Assembly: GCA_963744735.1 (NCBI GenBank)
Contig: CAVUVH010000013.1
Span: 1 to 64,000 of the forward strand
Length of the DNA: 64,000 nt
From: RPQJ01 sp963744735
GTDB taxonomy: Bacteria > Pseudomonadota > Gammaproteobacteria > Steroidobacterales > Steroidobacteraceae
Reading direction: 5' to 3'
Within the stretch, counting starts at the first letter, position 1; every line of letters begins with the position of its first letter. Positions 32,183-39,945 of this stretch are shown here, piece by piece. The position numbers were made by a program, and so were the translations under genes. A model generated the notes under the pieces. The model was not told the DNA's origin. It saw only the letters and a program-made list of their open reading frames with translations, and made no database searches.

Positions 32183-32644
32183 TCACAGCCAGCGACGGAC
32201 CCTGCGCAGGTACGCGGCGTACGCCGGGCCGAACCTGGCCAGCAGCGCCCGCTCCTCGGGCTTGATCTGGAACTGCGTCAGGTACGCACAGAACAGCAGG
32301 ACGACCACGCCGCCCGCGACATTCGCCCACCACAGCGCCAGGCCGCCGAGCCCGAGCGCCATGCCAAGATACATGGGGTTGCGACTCAGGCGGTAGACGC
32401 CCGAGTCCACGATCGCACTCGCGTTGAGCGGCGCCAGCGGATTGACGGTGGTCCGCGCACGACGGAACTGCACGACGCCGGCGATCGCGATCATGATCCC
32501 GAGCAGCAGCACGACGACCGCCGCCGCGCGGTGCCCGGCAAACGGCAGGCTGGCGCCAGGCCACAGCCGCGCCGCAGCGGCCACGGCGACCGCGGACAAC
32601 AACCACAGCACGAGCGGCGGCAGCTTGAGTTCGAGGGCTTGCAT
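32183..32644 (-). CDS. Isoprenylcysteine carboxyl methyltransferase-family membrane protein
   Basis: 153 residues, about four membrane helices. The C-terminal half carries GVYRLSRNPMYLGMALGL and FQIKPEERALLARFGPAYAAY, the PEMT/ICMT signature with SAM-binding residues in the RNPMYLG stretch and the catalytic Glu-Glu. Bacterial members are of unknown substrate (isoprenylated or lipid acceptors). Confidence 0.85.
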   Translation of the reverse strand: MQALELKLPPLVLWLLSAVAVAAAARLWPGASLPFAGHRAAAVVVLLLGIMIAIAGVVQFRRARTTVNPLAPLNASAIVDSGVYRLSRNPMYLGMALGLGGLALWWANVAGGVVVLLFCAYLTQFQIKPEERALLARFGPAYAAYLRRVRRWL

Positions 32645-32650
32645 GGAGGA

Positions 32651-33001
32651 TTAACGGTGCGGCTTGGCACGTGCCGGCGTCTTTCGCGCCTTCGGCTTCG
32701 GTGCCGGCAGCGCGTCGGCCGTCGCCAGGAAGAGACGCCGCATCAGCTCGCCATCCTCGATCTCCGCGCCGATGCAGAAATGGGGTCTGGCGCCCGGATA
32801 CGGCGGGCGGTCCACGGTGCTGCCGAGTATCGCCCTGCCGGGCTCGGTCGGCTTGATGTACAGAGTGTCGTCACAGACCAGGCCAATGACCTTGCCGTCC
32901 ACGTACAGCGCGAACTCACCAAACATCCTGCGCGCGCTGACCCGGCCGGGCAGCCCGGACTGCTCGCAGATGAAGTCGACGGTGTCCTGCTTCGTAGACA
33001 T
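32651..33001 (-). CDS. TfoX/Sxy N-terminal domain protein
   Basis: 116 residues. SARRMFGEFALYVDGKVIGLVCDDTLYIK is represented by ARRMFGEFALYVDGK, the TfoX N-terminal fold. The C-terminal 20 residues are a Pro/Lys tail (PKPKARKTPARAKPHR), probably disordered. It lacks the TfoX C-terminal domain, so a competence regulator role cannot be assumed. Such short forms are common among integron cassettes and accessory islands. Confidence 0.8.
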   Translation of the reverse strand: MSTKQDTVDFICEQSGLPGRVSARRMFGEFALYVDGKVIGLVCDDTLYIKPTEPGRAILGSTVDRPPYPGARPHFCIGAEIEDGELMRRLFLATADALPAPKPKARKTPARAKPHR

Positions 33002-33045
33002 GGTTGACGGAAGGCTCGGAAGGTGTTCGGAAGCGAGTGCCCTGG

Positions 33046-33492
33046 TCAGTCCTGGATATCCGGTTCGACCAGCCTTGCCAGCTGCTCGAGGGATTCCTGC
33101 CAGCCGAGGTAGCACATTTCCAGCGGAATGACCTCCGGGATGCCGGACTGGGCAATGCTGATCTCGGTTCCGCAGGCCACGGGCTTGAGGGACACGGTCA
33201 CCTGCATGAGTCCCGGCAGGCCCGGATCATCGAACTTGTCGGTGTATCGAATCAGTTCGCCGGGACGGAGTTCGAGGTATTCGCCGCCAAACGAGTGACC
33301 GTGGCCGGATGAGAAGTTGTGGAATGACATCCGGAAGGTACCGCCGACCCGGGCGTCCATGTGGTGCACCTTGCAGGTGAATCCATGCGGTGGCAGCCAC
33401 TTGCTCATGGCGTCGGCCTCGAGGAAGGCGCGATACACCTTCTCCGGCCTGCAGCGGAGCACTCGGTGCAGGCGAACCGTACGGTCACTCAT
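33046..33492 (-). CDS. SRPBCC/AHSA1-type protein
   Basis: 148 residues from the ATG preceded by GAGGAG; an in-frame upstream ATG would add seven residues. The helix-grip fold shows RPEKVYRAFLEADAMSKWLP, DARVGGTFRMSFHN, YLELRPGELIRYTDKF and VACGTEISIAQSGIPEVIP. AHSA1-like proteins bind hydrophobic ligands; function unknown. Its neighbour is a VOC protein on the same strand, a pairing often seen in accessory DNA. Confidence 0.82.
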   Translation of the reverse strand: MSDRTVRLHRVLRCRPEKVYRAFLEADAMSKWLPPHGFTCKVHHMDARVGGTFRMSFHNFSSGHGHSFGGEYLELRPGELIRYTDKFDDPGLPGLMQVTVSLKPVACGTEISIAQSGIPEVIPLEMCYLGWQESLEQLARLVEPDIQD

Positions 33493-33529
33493 CGTGGACT
33501 CCTCGGCCGGCACGGGCCGGTTGAACTGG

Positions 33530-33916
33530 TTACTGCCCGGCAGGCGGTTGCCAGAGTTCTACCTTGTTGCCTTCTGGATCGATGACCCAGGCGAATTTAC
33601 CGTACTCGGACTCGTCGATCTTCTCCAGGACATTGCATCCCTCATCGCGCAGGACCTTGACCAGCGCGTGCAGATCCTCGACCCGGTAATTGACCATGAA
33701 GCTTGCGGTACTGGGCGCGAAGTGGTCACCCTGCGCCGAACCGATCGACCAGATGGTCGTGCCGGCAGCCGGCTTCCCTTCGGCGTCAGTCCAGGTGAAA
33801 GCCGCGCCACCCCATTCCTGGACATCGATTCCGAGGTGCCGCTTGTACCAGGCCTGCAGCGCCGGGGCGTCCTTGGCCTTGAAGAAGATGCCGCCGATGC
33901 CAGTGACTCGTCTCAT
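33530..33916 (-). CDS. VOC family (glyoxalase-like) protein
   Basis: 128 residues, intact, with GGAGG 4 nt upstream of the ATG. Features are GIGGIFFKAKDAPALQAWYK, VNYRVEDLHALVKVLRDEG and the C-terminal WVIDPEGNKVELWQPP, where the last Glu is the usual metal ligand. The metal-binding set appears incomplete, so it may be a binding or resistance-type protein rather than glyoxalase I. Confidence 0.85.
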   Translation of the reverse strand: MRRVTGIGGIFFKAKDAPALQAWYKRHLGIDVQEWGGAAFTWTDAEGKPAAGTTIWSIGSAQGDHFAPSTASFMVNYRVEDLHALVKVLRDEGCNVLEKIDESEYGKFAWVIDPEGNKVELWQPPAGQ

Positions 33917-33960
33917 GGAACCTCCGAGGTCGGTTGGGGTGGAGTGAGGAGGCCAGATTC

Positions 33961-34581
33961 TCAATCGCCGAGGAAAGATCTCACCTTTTTTGACGACACG
34001 AGCCAGGACGCGAACAGCAGGAGCGACACCATGAGCACCACGGCAATGAGCAATCCCGCGGTGTCAGAAGAGCCGCTCTGGAAGTGCTGCGCGACCTGCA
34101 CGCCCATCAGCGCCGCCCACCCGAATGCCAGCGCTGCGCTCAACGGCCGGGACGAGCGTCGGCGCAGCAGCAGCGCGGTGAAGCAAGCTGCATGGACCAG
34201 CCACACAAGCAGCATTGCTGCCCACTCGCCGGCCTGCTGGAACGGATACCACCTGCCAGTCAGGACAGTACCGACGACCTGCGCCACTCCGAGGAGTGCG
34301 ACGGCAGCCGTGCCGACCAATGCCACTTTCAGCCCGAGAGGCCAGGCCTGGTCATCCGCGGTGCCGACACCCTTGCGTCGGCCCGCTGCGGCCAACCGCT
34401 GTGTTCCCCAGATCAGGCCGTGCCCCACGGCCCAGGCCACCAGGACGAGGGGCAAGAGGATTATCGCTGGCGGGTGGCCTCCTCGCCCGGTCAGGATGAG
34501 CAGCAGGCAGACCACGGCGCCGACCGCAGCCCACGCGGCGTGGGCCGCGCGACGTCCGCCGTGGCCGGTCGTAAGGTTCAT
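33961..34581 (-). CDS. Hypothetical membrane protein
   Basis: 206 residues with about five membrane segments (AVGAVVCLLLILTG, IILLPLVLVAWAVGHGLIW, VALVGTAAVALLGVAQVVG, AAMLLVWLVHAACFTALLL, LLIAVVLMVSLLLFASWLV). Arg-rich loops separate them. I recognise no family. It starts 3 nt downstream of the ABM gene, so the two may be co-expressed. Confidence 0.6.
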   Translation of the reverse strand: MNLTTGHGGRRAAHAAWAAVGAVVCLLLILTGRGGHPPAIILLPLVLVAWAVGHGLIWGTQRLAAAGRRKGVGTADDQAWPLGLKVALVGTAAVALLGVAQVVGTVLTGRWYPFQQAGEWAAMLLVWLVHAACFTALLLRRRSSRPLSAALAFGWAALMGVQVAQHFQSGSSDTAGLLIAVVLMVSLLLFASWLVSSKKVRSFLGD

Positions 34582-34584
34582 GCT

Positions 34585-34956
34585 CTATGGACCAACGCAC
34601 AGGTTAGGCACCGCAAGACGTTCGAACAGATGCGGAGATGCCACCGCCGAAGACGGATAATTCTCCAGGGCGCTGCGGAAGTCGGGATGGCTGAAAGCGG
34701 TTCGAAAGTGGGCTACAGACTCCCAGATCGCGTAATTGAGGAAGACCGTGCTGCCCGCGATACCGCGATGCAGTTGGGTCGAAATATAGCCGGGCTGCTG
34801 CTTCATCCAGTTTGCGTCTGCCTCCCAGGCTTGCAGCAAGGCCGGGATGTCTGCTGCCGCGACCGTAAAAACGTTGACCAGGACCACCGGCGACTGCTCC
34901 GCCTGGATCTGCTGAAAAATCGGAGTGACCGGGTCGAGCGGCTTGAGTTGAAGCAT
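34585..34956 (-). CDS. Antibiotic biosynthesis monooxygenase (ABM) domain protein
   Basis: 123 residues, with AGGAGAG ahead of the ATG. VLVNVFTVAAADIPALLQAW, PGYISTQLHRGIAGSTVFLN and YAIWESVAHFRTAFSHPDF correspond to the ABM ferredoxin-like fold; the FLNYAIWES strand is characteristic. Members act on quinones, haem or polyketides, but most are uncharacterised. Near the stop the strand contains a GTTAGGC-like string that lies inside coding sequence and is probably chance. Confidence 0.82.
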   Translation of the reverse strand: MLQLKPLDPVTPIFQQIQAEQSPVVLVNVFTVAAADIPALLQAWEADANWMKQQPGYISTQLHRGIAGSTVFLNYAIWESVAHFRTAFSHPDFRSALENYPSSAVASPHLFERLAVPNLCVGP

Positions 34957-35030
34957 CAGTATTCTCTCCTGCTGCAAGCAGCAAAGGCTGTGGCAGTTCT
35001 TCGGGCGGGCGACGCGGTCAGGCCGCATTC

Positions 35031-35450
35031 TCAGCGCAGCTCTTTGCGAATGACCAGCTTGAGACCGGACCAGACTTCGTTGACGGCGCAGACCTTGATG
35101 TCCACGAACCCCAATGGCAGGGCCAGCTCGCGGACAGTGTCTTCAGTGATCGTGGTCGGCACCTTGGACGACTTCTTTGGCCAGGAGACCCAGATGCTCG
35201 CCCCGGGCCTGATCTTGCGGCGGGCGGCCACCAGGAACTTTGCCAGGACTTCCTTTTCCACCTCGAAGACGTGAACCAGGTCGGCCGTTGCGCCGAGCTT
35301 GCTCAGGAACACGGTCCCGGGTGGCAATGGCTGGAGCCACCCGGCGTACTCGCGCAGGCGCTCCTGCACGAAGACGACGCTGCCTTCGCGATAGCCCAGC
35401 TTCCTGGCAAGCGGGGTGCCGGAGTAGCCCGTGGCAGGAGATGGCGTCAT
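35031..35450 (-). CDS. DUF3052 family protein
   Basis: 139 residues. Begins MTPSPATGYSGTPLARKLG, then a KLGYREG start typical of DUF3052, FLSKLGATADLVHVFEVEK and ASIWVSWPKKSSKVPTTITE, followed by LPLGFVDIKVCAVNEVWSGL. The function of the family is unknown. It begins 11 nt downstream of the DUF1801 stop. Confidence 0.8.
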   Translation of the reverse strand: MTPSPATGYSGTPLARKLGYREGSVVFVQERLREYAGWLQPLPPGTVFLSKLGATADLVHVFEVEKEVLAKFLVAARRKIRPGASIWVSWPKKSSKVPTTITEDTVRELALPLGFVDIKVCAVNEVWSGLKLVIRKELR

Positions 35451-35461
35451 GCCGGCTGACG

Positions 35462-35896
35462 TCAGGGCTGGACCGACAGCGGAGGCTGACGGCGCCTGAC
35501 CTCGGCGAGTGACCCGACGACCAGTTGCTCGAGGACCTTCTGGTCGAGGTCGGACAGCCGCTTGAAGTACAGGCATGCCTTCCCGAACTTGTGTTTGCCG
35601 AGCTTCGCCAGGAGCGCGGACTGATCCTTGCCCTCGGCCACGAGGTACACGACGATCTCTTTCCCGCGAACTGCGAAACCGGTGGCGCAGGACTCGCCGA
35701 GCTTGCCGCTTGCGAGCGGGTAGCGGTACGAGCCGAAGCCCACGATGCTTGGGCCCCACATCGCCGGCTTATCACCGGTGACTCGCCGCAGGAGCGCAAT
35801 CAGGGCCCGGCAGTCGGCCAGCTGTTCGGCCGATGCCCGGGAAGCGAGGTAATCGTCCACGCTGGAGCCGGACGGCCTGGTCTTGGCTTCTCCCAT
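35462..35896 (-). CDS. DUF1801 domain-containing protein
   Basis: 144 residues. Opens with a KTRPSGSSVDDYLAS-type segment, followed by WGPSIVGFGSYRYPLASGK, the most conserved DUF1801 stretch, FAVRGKEIVVYLVAEG, and KHKFGKACLYFKRLSDLD near the end. Its fold resembles frataxin-like or YdhG-type small proteins of unknown role. It forms a pair with the DUF3052 gene downstream. Confidence 0.82.
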   Translation of the reverse strand: MGEAKTRPSGSSVDDYLASRASAEQLADCRALIALLRRVTGDKPAMWGPSIVGFGSYRYPLASGKLGESCATGFAVRGKEIVVYLVAEGKDQSALLAKLGKHKFGKACLYFKRLSDLDQKVLEQLVVGSLAEVRRRQPPLSVQP

Positions 35897-36027
35897 GGCT
35901 GCGGAGGATAAACAATACCGCCTCGAGGGACTACCGGCTTGCCGTCAGCGCCCCGCTCGAGCAGGCGCAGGAGCGAATCGTGGCGAGATCGGGGTTGGCC
36001 ACTGTCAGGCGCCACTGGCAAGAGCCA

Positions 36028-36565
36028 TCAGAAACTGGAGCCCGGCTGCTTGAGAAACTCTATTTCCTCCTCGGAGGATACCCGACCGAGGACTTGATTG
36101 CGGTGCGGATAGCGCCCGAAGCGATCAATGATGGCCTTGTGACGAAGCTCAAACCCGTGGTTTTCCGCGGGCGCAAACTGCCTGAACAAGGCCTCCGCCT
36201 GGACGTGTACGAGCCGTGATTCGCTGTGCATGTACGGCATCAGCAAGAAGGTTCGCTCTACTTCGTTCAGTTCCTGCAGCGACCCCCTGGCTACCGCTTC
36301 CTGTGAGAGGGCCAAAGCCTGCGGATCCTGGGTAAAGGCCTGCGGCATGCCCCGGTAGATGTTGCGGGAGAACTGGTCGAGGACGATCACCTCAGCCAGG
36401 CGGCCTCGCGCGCTGGTCCTCCAGGCAGAACAACTCCCCGGCCGCGGCTTGCTGCAGGAGATCGACGTAACGCGAACGGACCAACTCATCGAACGCGGGA
36501 TCGACAGCCCACCAGTATCGCGGCTCGATTTCCTTGAACCAGAACGTCAGCACTTCTTCAAACAT
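36028..36565 (-). CDS. DUF924 family protein (frame jump near 36413)
   Basis: Starts MFEEVLTFWFKEIEPRYWW, the typical DUF924 opening; then after a jump RGRLAEVIVLDQFSRNIYRG, AFTQDPQALALSQEA, FLLMPYMHSESRLVHVQAE and a C-terminal HRNQVLGRVSSEEEIEFL. The jump is explained by loss of CG in a GCGCGCGAG tract. Length matches the family (about 180 residues). The family has a TPR-like helical fold and unknown function. The 130 bp upstream contain no clear attC. Confidence 0.85.
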
Positions 36566-36694
36566 TGCCACTCACTATGCTGTTGCCAGCCATGGAGGCT
36601 ACTCCGCAGTCGAGCCTTTGCACATCGTCAGCCAGGGGCTATCGGATCGGGTGCTTGTGACGGTTCAGCCGCAAGCCGCGCGGTCGAGACATTT

Positions 36695-37359
36695 TCAGCC
36701 TGCCCCGCGTGCGCTGGGCGTCCTCGGATTCGTGGAACGCACCGCCGGCCACCAGCTGTACCACCCCTCGACCGCGAGGAGCGGAACGACAAAGCTGAGC
36801 CATTCCCGGGTCACCCACGCAACTCCGGGTCCGGCATGAAGGCGAAGATGGACTCCTGCGCCTCACCCATGACGCGCACAAACACGAATGCCAACGCAAT
36901 GACGTAGCTGCGAACGACGAATCGCTCGTGAGCTGCAAACGCGCGCCGTCGAGCGCAGACGAAGGCCGCCATTGAGAAAGCGAGCCACAAGGTGGCGAAG
37001 ACAAAGAGCGGAATTCTGCGGCCGGCACTCTCGAACGTGAGCCCGAGATACATTGCTCCCATTGCAGCAACCACCGCAGCAGTGAGATACACCTGGCCAG
37101 CGCGTCGATGCAAGCCCGGCCAGCGCGCGCGAAGCCGCCGACTGAATTGCCAGGGTGGCAGTAACAGCAAGGGGATTGCAGCCACCAGATGTACGACCAG
37201 GACCACCGAGCGGAGCGTCGGTTCGCCGGTCCTGTCGCGTGAAACTGAGTAGACAAGCTCGTTAGCGAGGAACCAGAACCCAAGCAGGAGCAATGCTGTG
37301 AGCAGCAGCCACTTGAATGGCCTGGGCGGCAGCTTCGGGCGCGAGGAGAAACCTGCCAT
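36695..37359 (-). CDS. DUF2306-like membrane protein, integron cassette gene
   Basis: About 220 residues with six hydrophobic segments; LVVHLVAAIPLLLLPPWQFS, HRRAGQVYLTAAVVAAMGA, and AFAAHERFVVRSYVIALAF carry the spaced His/Arg pattern of DUF2306. A frame jump near 36815 in a G-run separates the last membrane segment (LSFVVPLLAVEGWYSWW). The ATG lies 4 nt after a GTTAGCC core, so this is the gene of the cassette whose upstream border is the attC at 37363-37419. No intact attC is visible downstream. Confidence 0.72.
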
Positions 37360-37362
37360 GCG

Positions 37363-37419
37363 GGCTAACGCCTTGAGTTAAGAAGCGCCGTAGGCGTCGG
37401 CTTGAATGAATTGTCAGGC
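37363..37419 (-). other. attC recombination site (57 bp)
   Basis: In the minus orientation it begins GCCTGACAATTCATTCAAGC and ends CTTAACTCAAGGCGTTAGCC, with a short inner stem (GACGCC / GGCGCT-like). This is the compact attC form with R'' GCCTGAC and R' GTTAGCC cores and the TTCATTCAAG / TTAACTCAAG L boxes. It separates the cassette gene at 37464 from the DUF2306 gene. Confidence 0.88.
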
Positions 37420-37463
37420 GCCTCGATGCCCTGGGTATTGATCTTCATGTGTTGGCGCTACCC

Positions 37464-37976
37464 CTATTGGCTTTTCGGATTCTTGTGAATCCGATACGCA
37501 TCCATATCGCTAAGGGGCTCGCGAGCCAACAGACCTTCAACCCATTCCACGAACTCAGGCTGGAAGTATGCTTTCCGTTGGCGCCAATAGAGATGCATGC
37601 CCGGCATCCGGTTGACTGCGTGCATCGCCGTTCCTATCGAGTCTCGAAGTGCGACATCCAATGTTCCCTCGCGCGCGAGGAAGAAGCTCCTTTGGAAGCC
37701 CAGAAAACAGCTATGCATCAACATCAAGTACTGGAACTGGTCCTGCTGCGACAGTGCGTCTGGATTCGTCACCGCTTCCAGGAACAACTTGCTCGTTGCC
37801 GGGTTGCTCCCTAGCTCCTGATAGAAGGCTTGCATCGCGGTCGTCGCGTCGGTCACTGCAGCAGACCGGGACGATCGCGCACTGTCCTTGATCTGAAGGG
37901 CCAAATATACGAGCGTGATAACGATGGCAATCGCGCTGACAATATCAGCGATTAAGCCCAGCTGTTCGAGTGACAT
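37464..37976 (-). CDS. Hypothetical single-span membrane protein, integron cassette gene
   Basis: 170 residues. One N-terminal membrane helix (LIADIVSAIAIVITLVYLAL) followed by a soluble domain (DATTAMQAFYQELGSNPATS; LMLMHSCFLGFQRSFFLAREG). This type is frequent in marine and soil integrons and metagenomes but has no known function. Base composition is visibly less GC-rich than the housekeeping genes. It is bounded by attC sites on both sides (38020-38131 and 37363-37419), a complete cassette. Confidence 0.75.
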   Translation of the reverse strand: MSLEQLGLIADIVSAIAIVITLVYLALQIKDSARSSRSAAVTDATTAMQAFYQELGSNPATSKLFLEAVTNPDALSQQDQFQYLMLMHSCFLGFQRSFFLAREGTLDVALRDSIGTAMHAVNRMPGMHLYWRQRKAYFQPEFVEWVEGLLAREPLSDMDAYRIHKNPKSQ

Positions 37977-38019
37977 GACTCTCCTTTGGTGCCCAGTTCT
38001 GCGCTTGCCGTACTGTGCC

Positions 38020-38131
38020 GCCTAACGTTTGAGCTAACCGGACCGTTGCGGTATGCGGCTAAAGGCCCAGAATGAAATGGCGGGCCTTTGGCCGCATGCC
38101 GCAATGGGTCCGGTTGAGCGAATGGTTAGGC
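38020..38131 (-). other. attC recombination site (112 bp)
   Basis: In minus orientation starts GCCTAACCATTCGCTCAACC and ends GGTTAGCTCAAACGTTAGGC, with a long inner palindrome around GGCCGCATGCCG-type arms. Cores are GCCTAAC (R'') and GTTAGGC (R'). It begins 1 nt after the stop of the SRPBCC gene at 38133, the standard cassette arrangement. Confidence 0.95.
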
Positions 38132-38132
38132 G

Positions 38133-38648
38133 TCACTTTTGAAAGTGCTTCTGTAGTTGAGTAAGGGTGGACGCGTTCCCTTGCATGAAGAACTCCTTCA
38201 TCCTCTGCGACTCTTCGTCAGCTCCAAACCCCATCCCAACTATCCTCAGCAGTGTCTTTCCGTCAACCGTTGGCTGGAAGTAGAGAACAGTCCACATGTC
38301 GCCGATCCTGGTTTTGAAAGGGAATTTCTCAGGTGCCTTCGCTACCTTGATGGACAACATCCGCTCTGGTTCGTATGCAAGTACTTTGTTCTCGATCGTT
38401 CCTGGGTCACCCAAGCTACCTTTTGGGTCATAGTTCGACCGCATGACTCCATCGATTCTGAGGTCAATATCGGCGTGTGGTGCTAGCCAGGCCTTGAGGC
38501 CGACAGTTGTGGTCCAAGCACTCCATACGGCGCCAACTGGGGCATTAACAACTCCCTCAGCAACGATAGACTCTGTCGCCTTTGACGGTAGGGCAAGCGC
38601 CAGGATGACGATAGAGACGCCGAGCCAAGCAAGCTTTTTCATTGGCAA
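38133..38648 (-). CDS. Secreted SRPBCC-domain protein, integron cassette gene
   Basis: 171 residues. The signal peptide is MPMKKLAWLGVSIVILALAL followed by PSKA. The mature SRPBCC domain has VNAPVGAVWSAWTTTVGLKAWL, DIDLRIDGVMRSNYDPKG, VLAYEPERMLSIKV and TVLYFQPTVDGKTLLRIVGMG. An exported SRPBCC protein in a cassette fits the bias of cassettes toward surface or secreted products. Its attC follows directly; upstream is the attC at 38689-38817. Confidence 0.82.
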   Translation of the reverse strand: MPMKKLAWLGVSIVILALALPSKATESIVAEGVVNAPVGAVWSAWTTTVGLKAWLAPHADIDLRIDGVMRSNYDPKGSLGDPGTIENKVLAYEPERMLSIKVAKAPEKFPFKTRIGDMWTVLYFQPTVDGKTLLRIVGMGFGADEESQRMKEFFMQGNASTLTQLQKHFQK

Positions 38649-38688
38649 CTCCGATACAGAAAAGAAGCAGCGGCGGGGAGCTTGTGAC

Positions 38689-38817
38689 GCCTAACGTTCG
38701 AGCTAAGCGGGCGACGACGGCAGGACGCCAGGCCCGGGCTGGCGAAAATGTACCGCGTACCGCCAGACCGGGCCTGGTGGCCTGCCGTTGGCGCTCCGCT
38801 TGAGCGAGGGGTTAGGC
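38689..38817 (-). other. attC recombination site (129 bp)
   Basis: In minus orientation GCCTAACCCCTCGCTCAAGC opens the site and TTAGCTCGAACGTTAGGC closes it. The middle forms a long imperfect palindrome (GGCAGGCCACCAGGCCCGGT with its partner). R' and R'' cores are canonical. The stop codon of the AHSA1-like cassette gene (TAA) is embedded in the R'' core. Confidence 0.95.
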
Positions 38818-39278
38818 CTCACTCGCGTACCTTGATGGTGAACACACCGACACGTTCTCCTCGGAGGCGACCTTGCCCTCCCCGTGCCGTGCGAAGTTAT
38901 CCAGTATTGCCTGCCATCCCGTGCGCTGCTGTTCCGCGGAGTGCGTCTGCTCGCCATCGAAGGCCACTGTAACCATCACGCCAGTCGGGTGCTCCACAAA
39001 GCTCACTACCGCGGCCCGATCACCGAAGGTGTATTCGATCAACTCGCGGTGAACGATATTCGTGTACTCGCCCGCAAAGTCGAATCCGATAGATCCGTCC
39101 TTGGCCTCCATCCGCGAGCAGAACTTGCCTCCTGGTCGAAGGTCCACGGAGGCAGAAGTCGTGTGCCAGTCTGAGGAAGCAGCATTCCACGCCTTGATGT
39201 CCTCAGGCGTCGTGACGCGCGCCAGACTTCAGGCAGTGGCGCTTCAACGAGTGTCGAGACGGTGATCTTCTCGGTGCT
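38812..39278 (-). pseudogene. SRPBCC/AHSA1 cassette gene, broken
   Basis: Homology starts with STEKITVSTLVEAPLPEVWR, jumps frame near 39224 (a missing T), and continues PEDIKAWNAASSDWHTTSA, DLRPGGKFCSRMEAKDGS and a C-terminal TGWQAILDNFARHGEGK. No start codon exists where the Met should be (the codon reads CGG before Ser). The upstream attC is missing apart from a GGCTAAC core about 20 bp away, so a deletion seems to have taken the site and the start. An internal ATG at 39147 would give a shorter 111-residue product. Confidence 0.7.
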
Positions 39279-39298
39279 CCGTGGGGGAGGGGCGCGGC

Positions 39299-39312
39299 TG
39301 GTTAGCCGCCAG
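39299..39312 (-). other. Truncated attC remnant of the GNAT cassette
   Basis: Minus strand CTGGCGGCTAAC with a GGCTAAC R''-like core lies directly after the GNAT stop region, but no matching GTTRRRY core follows before the SRPBCC coding sequence. It is the exact inverse of GTTAGCCGCCAG at 39775-39786. Interpreted as the left end of an attC whose remainder was deleted. Confidence 0.5.
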
Positions 39313-39317
39313 CGACT

Positions 39318-39766
39318 TCAACATTCTAGCGTTCGGCATCGCCAACCTCGCACTACCGGCATGCGCTGCTCGACGGTGAGGAACCCGAACCGAGCGAAGA
39401 ATGCTTGCGCGGTGACACTGACGTCCGAGTAAAGCTCCGGGAGCTCCGCGCTGAAGCGGTCGCCAGAATCTCTTGCATCAGAGCTCGTACCTACGCCCTG
39501 TCGAGCGAAATCCGCCGAAACATGGAAGTCATCGATACATCCGTCTTGGCAGACGAGCAGCATAGGCGATGGGAGTCCCGTTGCGTTCACAACCAACGGA
39601 TTCAACCGCGACATTCGCCTGACCACGCGATCGCGTCAACGGACGTCGGCGCCCAAGCCGCGAATCCGCTCAGGACTGGAGTCGGCACTCGCGAGGCCAT
39701 GAACTTCCGATAGAAATTGCTGTAAAGCAGCCTGGCGTCGTCCGGCGTGTATGCGCAAATCTTCAC
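39318..39766 (-). pseudogene. GNAT acetyltransferase cassette gene, frame-disrupted
   Basis: GTG start 14 nt inside the cassette border, then KICAYTPDDARLLYSNFY, a GNAT N-terminus. After a jump near 39610 come SRLNPLVVNATG, GCIDDFHVSADFARQGVGTS (acetyl-CoA loop Q-x-x-G-x-G/A-like) and YSDVSVTAQAFFARFGFLTVEQ. Two compensating shifts between 39446 and 39490 scramble the helix after the loop. It is the first cassette next to the attI-like site. Decay or sequence error cannot be separated here. Confidence 0.68.
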
Positions 39767-39779
39767 TTGGTGTACTGGC

Positions 39780-39806
39780 GGCTAACAAGACTTAGGGGCG
39801 AGTGAT
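39780..39806 (-). other. attI-like insertion site at the integrase-proximal end
   Basis: Minus strand reads TCGCCCCTAAGTCTTGTTAGCC. The layout, a CCCTAA box about seven bases ahead of a single GTTRRRY-like core at the border of the first cassette, recalls attI1 (GCCCTAAAACAAAGTTAGGC). It lies 140 bp upstream of the integrase fragment, on the correct side and in the correct orientation. Confidence 0.6.
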
Positions 39807-39886
39807 GACCGCCGATGCGGCGGTTCGCCGTCGTGCATTTCCGTGCTAACCCGCGTCATATCGGGGTAACCGTCCATGTAAGCGTC

Positions 39887-39902
39887 TGGTCTAAATAGAC
39901 CA
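39887..39902. promoter_or_regulatory. Perfect inverted repeat in the integrase upstream region
   Basis: TGGTCTA-AA-TAGACCA, 44 bp upstream of the intI GTG. It could be an operator for intI or for the cassette promoter on the other strand. It does not match the LexA boxes I know. Confidence 0.4.
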
Positions 39903-39945
39903 CCAAAGGTTTTGCCCGTCAATTGGCACAAGGACGTCAGGCGGC

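Noticed and set aside
34601..34611. GTTAGGC string near the ABM gene end as a possible attC core
   Set aside because: It lies within coding sequence with no paired RYYYAAC core or inner stem at attC distance.
35914..36011. Possible degenerate attC between DUF924 and DUF1801 genes (GCCTGAC to GTTTATC, minus strand)
   Set aside because: Only the R'' half fits; the L boxes and R' core do not match and the stem is weak. Kept only as a hint in the fossil-cassette finding.
39318..39766. GNAT plus adjacent SRPBCC as a toxin-antitoxin pair
   Set aside because: Each is a separate cassette of common type, the SRPBCC gene has no start, and neither resembles TacT or DUF1778-type partners.
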